From the NCBI RefSeq assembly GCF_000248055.1, contig NZ_BAFC01000006.1:28447-92446 (forward strand): a stretch of 64,000 nucleotides of DNA, in the 5' to 3' direction. Both the position numbers and the translations under genes were made by a program. The stretch comes from Gordonia sputi NBRC 100414 (GTDB lineage Bacteria; Actinomycetota; Actinomycetes; Mycobacteriales; Mycobacteriaceae). The notes under the pieces are model-generated. The model did not search any database and was not told the DNA's origin. It saw nothing but the letters and a program-made list of their open reading frames with translations. This document shows positions 62,884 to 64,000 of the stretch, one piece after another (positions within the stretch are counted from its first letter, which is position 1; the number at the start of each line of letters is the position of its first letter).

Positions 62884-63812
62884 CAGTGCTGCCCTCCCCG
62901 ATAGTCGATCGACTCGGCTGTGGCTGCCATGAAGACTTCTTCGAGCGACGGGGTGTCGGACACCAACTCGTGCAACCCGATTCCCGCAGCCGCCGCGACG
63001 TCGCCGACCTGGTCGGTCGTGGCGTCAGCGACGGTGAGATACACCCGGCCGTCCTGGCCGGCGACCGGGGTCACCGCGAGCCCAGCGGCCTCGAGTGCCC
63101 GGTGGAGTTCCGCCGGTTGCGGGGTACGTACCCGGGCCACCGGGCGCGCCCGCGCGGTGAACTCCGAGATCGAGCAGTCGGCGATCAGCCTGCCCCGGCC
63201 GATGACGACCACATGGTCGGCCGTCAACGACATCTCGGTGAGCAGATGGCTCGATACGAACACCGTCCTGCCCTCTGCGGCCAGCGCCCGCATGAAGTTG
63301 CGGACCCAGACGATGCCTTCCGGGTCGAGTCCGTTCACCGGCTCGTCGAAGACCAGAGTGTGCGGATCGCCGAGCAGTGCGCCCGCGAGCCCGAGTCGCT
63401 GCGACATACCGAGCGAGAATCCGCCCGCCCGCTGGTCTGCGACGGATGTCAGGCCGACCATCTCGAGCACCTCGTCGACCCTGCCGACCGGGATGTCGTT
63501 GCTCGCGGCCATCCACCGCAGATGATTGCGCGCGCTTCTGTTGGGGTGCACCCACTTGGCGTCGAGGAGCGCGCCCACTTGGCGCAATGGATGGTCGAGT
63601 TCGCGGTAGAGGCGGCCACCGACGGTCGCTGTTCCCGACGTCGGCCGGTCGAGACCGAGGATCATGCGCATCGTCGTGGATTTCCCCGCCCCATTGGGCC
63701 CGAGGAATCCGGTCACGCGCCCCGGCGCGACGGTGAAACTCAGGTGGTCGACGGCGGTCACGCCCCCGAAGGTCTTGGTCAGATCGGCCGCGGCAAGCAT
63801 TGCCTCGACCAT
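62883..63812 (-). CDS. ABC transporter ATP-binding protein (ABC-2 exporter)
   Basis: The 309-residue ATPase has Walker A GPNGAGKSTTM, a signature FSLGMSQRLGLAGALLG, Walker B TLVFDEPVNGLDPEG and the switch His in VFVSSHLL. It is of the CcmA/drug-exporter type. The C-terminal 80 residues (LHRALEAAGLAVTP onwards) form the small accessory domain of these exporters. It overlaps the permease gene, forming a two-gene exporter. No regulator is adjacent on the same strand. Confidence 0.93.
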   Translation of the reverse strand: MVEAMLAAADLTKTFGGVTAVDHLSFTVAPGRVTGFLGPNGAGKSTTMRMILGLDRPTSGTATVGGRLYRELDHPLRQVGALLDAKWVHPNRSARNHLRWMAASNDIPVGRVDEVLEMVGLTSVADQRAGGFSLGMSQRLGLAGALLGDPHTLVFDEPVNGLDPEGIVWVRNFMRALAAEGRTVFVSSHLLTEMSLTADHVVVIGRGRLIADCSISEFTARARPVARVRTPQPAELHRALEAAGLAVTPVAGQDGRVYLTVADATTDQVGDVAAAAGIGLHELVSDTPSLEEVFMAATAESIDYRGGQH

Positions 63813-63868
63813 AGCAATCGAGGGCTACCCGCTGGCCCGGGTTGCCGCGCCGCTGGTGATTTCGACTC

Positions 63869-63952
63869 GGCAACTCGCTGCGCTCGCGGCCGGCTCAATC
63901 AGCGGGAAAGGGCAACTCGCTTCGCTCGCGGCCGGCTCAATCAGCGGAAAAG
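63869..63952. repeat. 42-bp tandem duplication at the window end
   Basis: GGCAACTCGCTGCGCTCGCG begins each of two 42-bp copies (63869-63910 and 63911-63952) that differ at two positions. CGCTGGT lies on both sides (63851 and 63984). This looks like an intergenic palindromic element that recurs in related genomes. The gene beyond is outside the window. Confidence 0.75.
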
Positions 63953-64000
63953 GGCTACATCCGCTCGTCGGGGTTGCCCCCACCGCTGGTCGAGCGCTAT

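Overview
The window is high-GC actinobacterial DNA and most likely comes from Gordonia or a close relative in the Mycobacteriales. The evidence is a DUF222/HNH (13E12-family) gene under a LexA box, a wax ester synthase/DGAT, an IdeR-type iron box, and two blocks with the same neighbours as in Mycobacterium tuberculosis: the dcd/udgA/tRNA-Gly(CCC) block and the Fe-S oxidoreductase followed by an AlaA-type aminotransferase. The genus is an inference from gene content and could not be checked by search.

Layout. 1-5.3 kb: the end of a GH15 glycosidase, a small nitroreductase/DUF427/SnoaL operon, a secretory lipase-like hydrolase and a catalase. 5.4-10.3 kb: an IclR regulator followed by three consecutive damaged genes (amino-acid permease with an internal amber codon, Tat amidase with a one-base frameshift, lipase with its core deleted). 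10.2-20 kb: an SDR, a lipoprotein esterase, a StyA-like flavoprotein, two acyltransferase-3 membrane proteins, a YdcF protein and a WS/DGAT. 20-25.6 kb: a polysaccharide locus with two GH26-like glycanases, a protein with two STAS domains and a processive GT2 synthase, next to an unusually AT-rich control region. 25.6-30.8 kb: a very large Fe-S oxidoreductase with a repetitive C-terminal tail, and an aminotransferase. 30.9-34.1 kb: an operon of alpha/beta hydrolase, predicted diiron protein and flavin/2Fe-2S reductase. 34-37.2 kb: a drug-efflux MFS with a divergent TetR and a MerR. 37.1-45.2 kb: a Pro-rich membrane protein, udgA, dcd, a lipoprotein, an SDR, tRNA-Gly, a frameshifted membrane protein, YoaK, a phosphoribosyltransferase and a SnoaL protein. 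45.3-51.2 kb: an iron-siderophore binding lipoprotein, an SCO6745-like protein, the LexA-boxed HNH gene and a TetR-MFS pair. 51.4-56.6 kb: a Tat-exported neutral ceramidase, guanine deaminase and an ATP-grasp protein. 56.9-63.8 kb: a DMT-type membrane protein, a membrane protein coupled to a large LAL-type LuxR regulator, and an ABC exporter.

Two observations stand out. First, many genes here end inside short tandem repeats that contain the stop codon. At the seven stop-associated arrays I measured, the period is 14, 17 or 23 bp, always 2 modulo 3, so copies place stop triplets in successive frames. Second, the GT2 polysaccharide synthase appears to share an operon with a double-STAS protein and shows no recognisable PilZ domain, which suggests an unusual way of controlling exopolysaccharide synthesis. 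The window also shows tail-to-tail gene overlaps, candidate leaderless starts and several clear operators.
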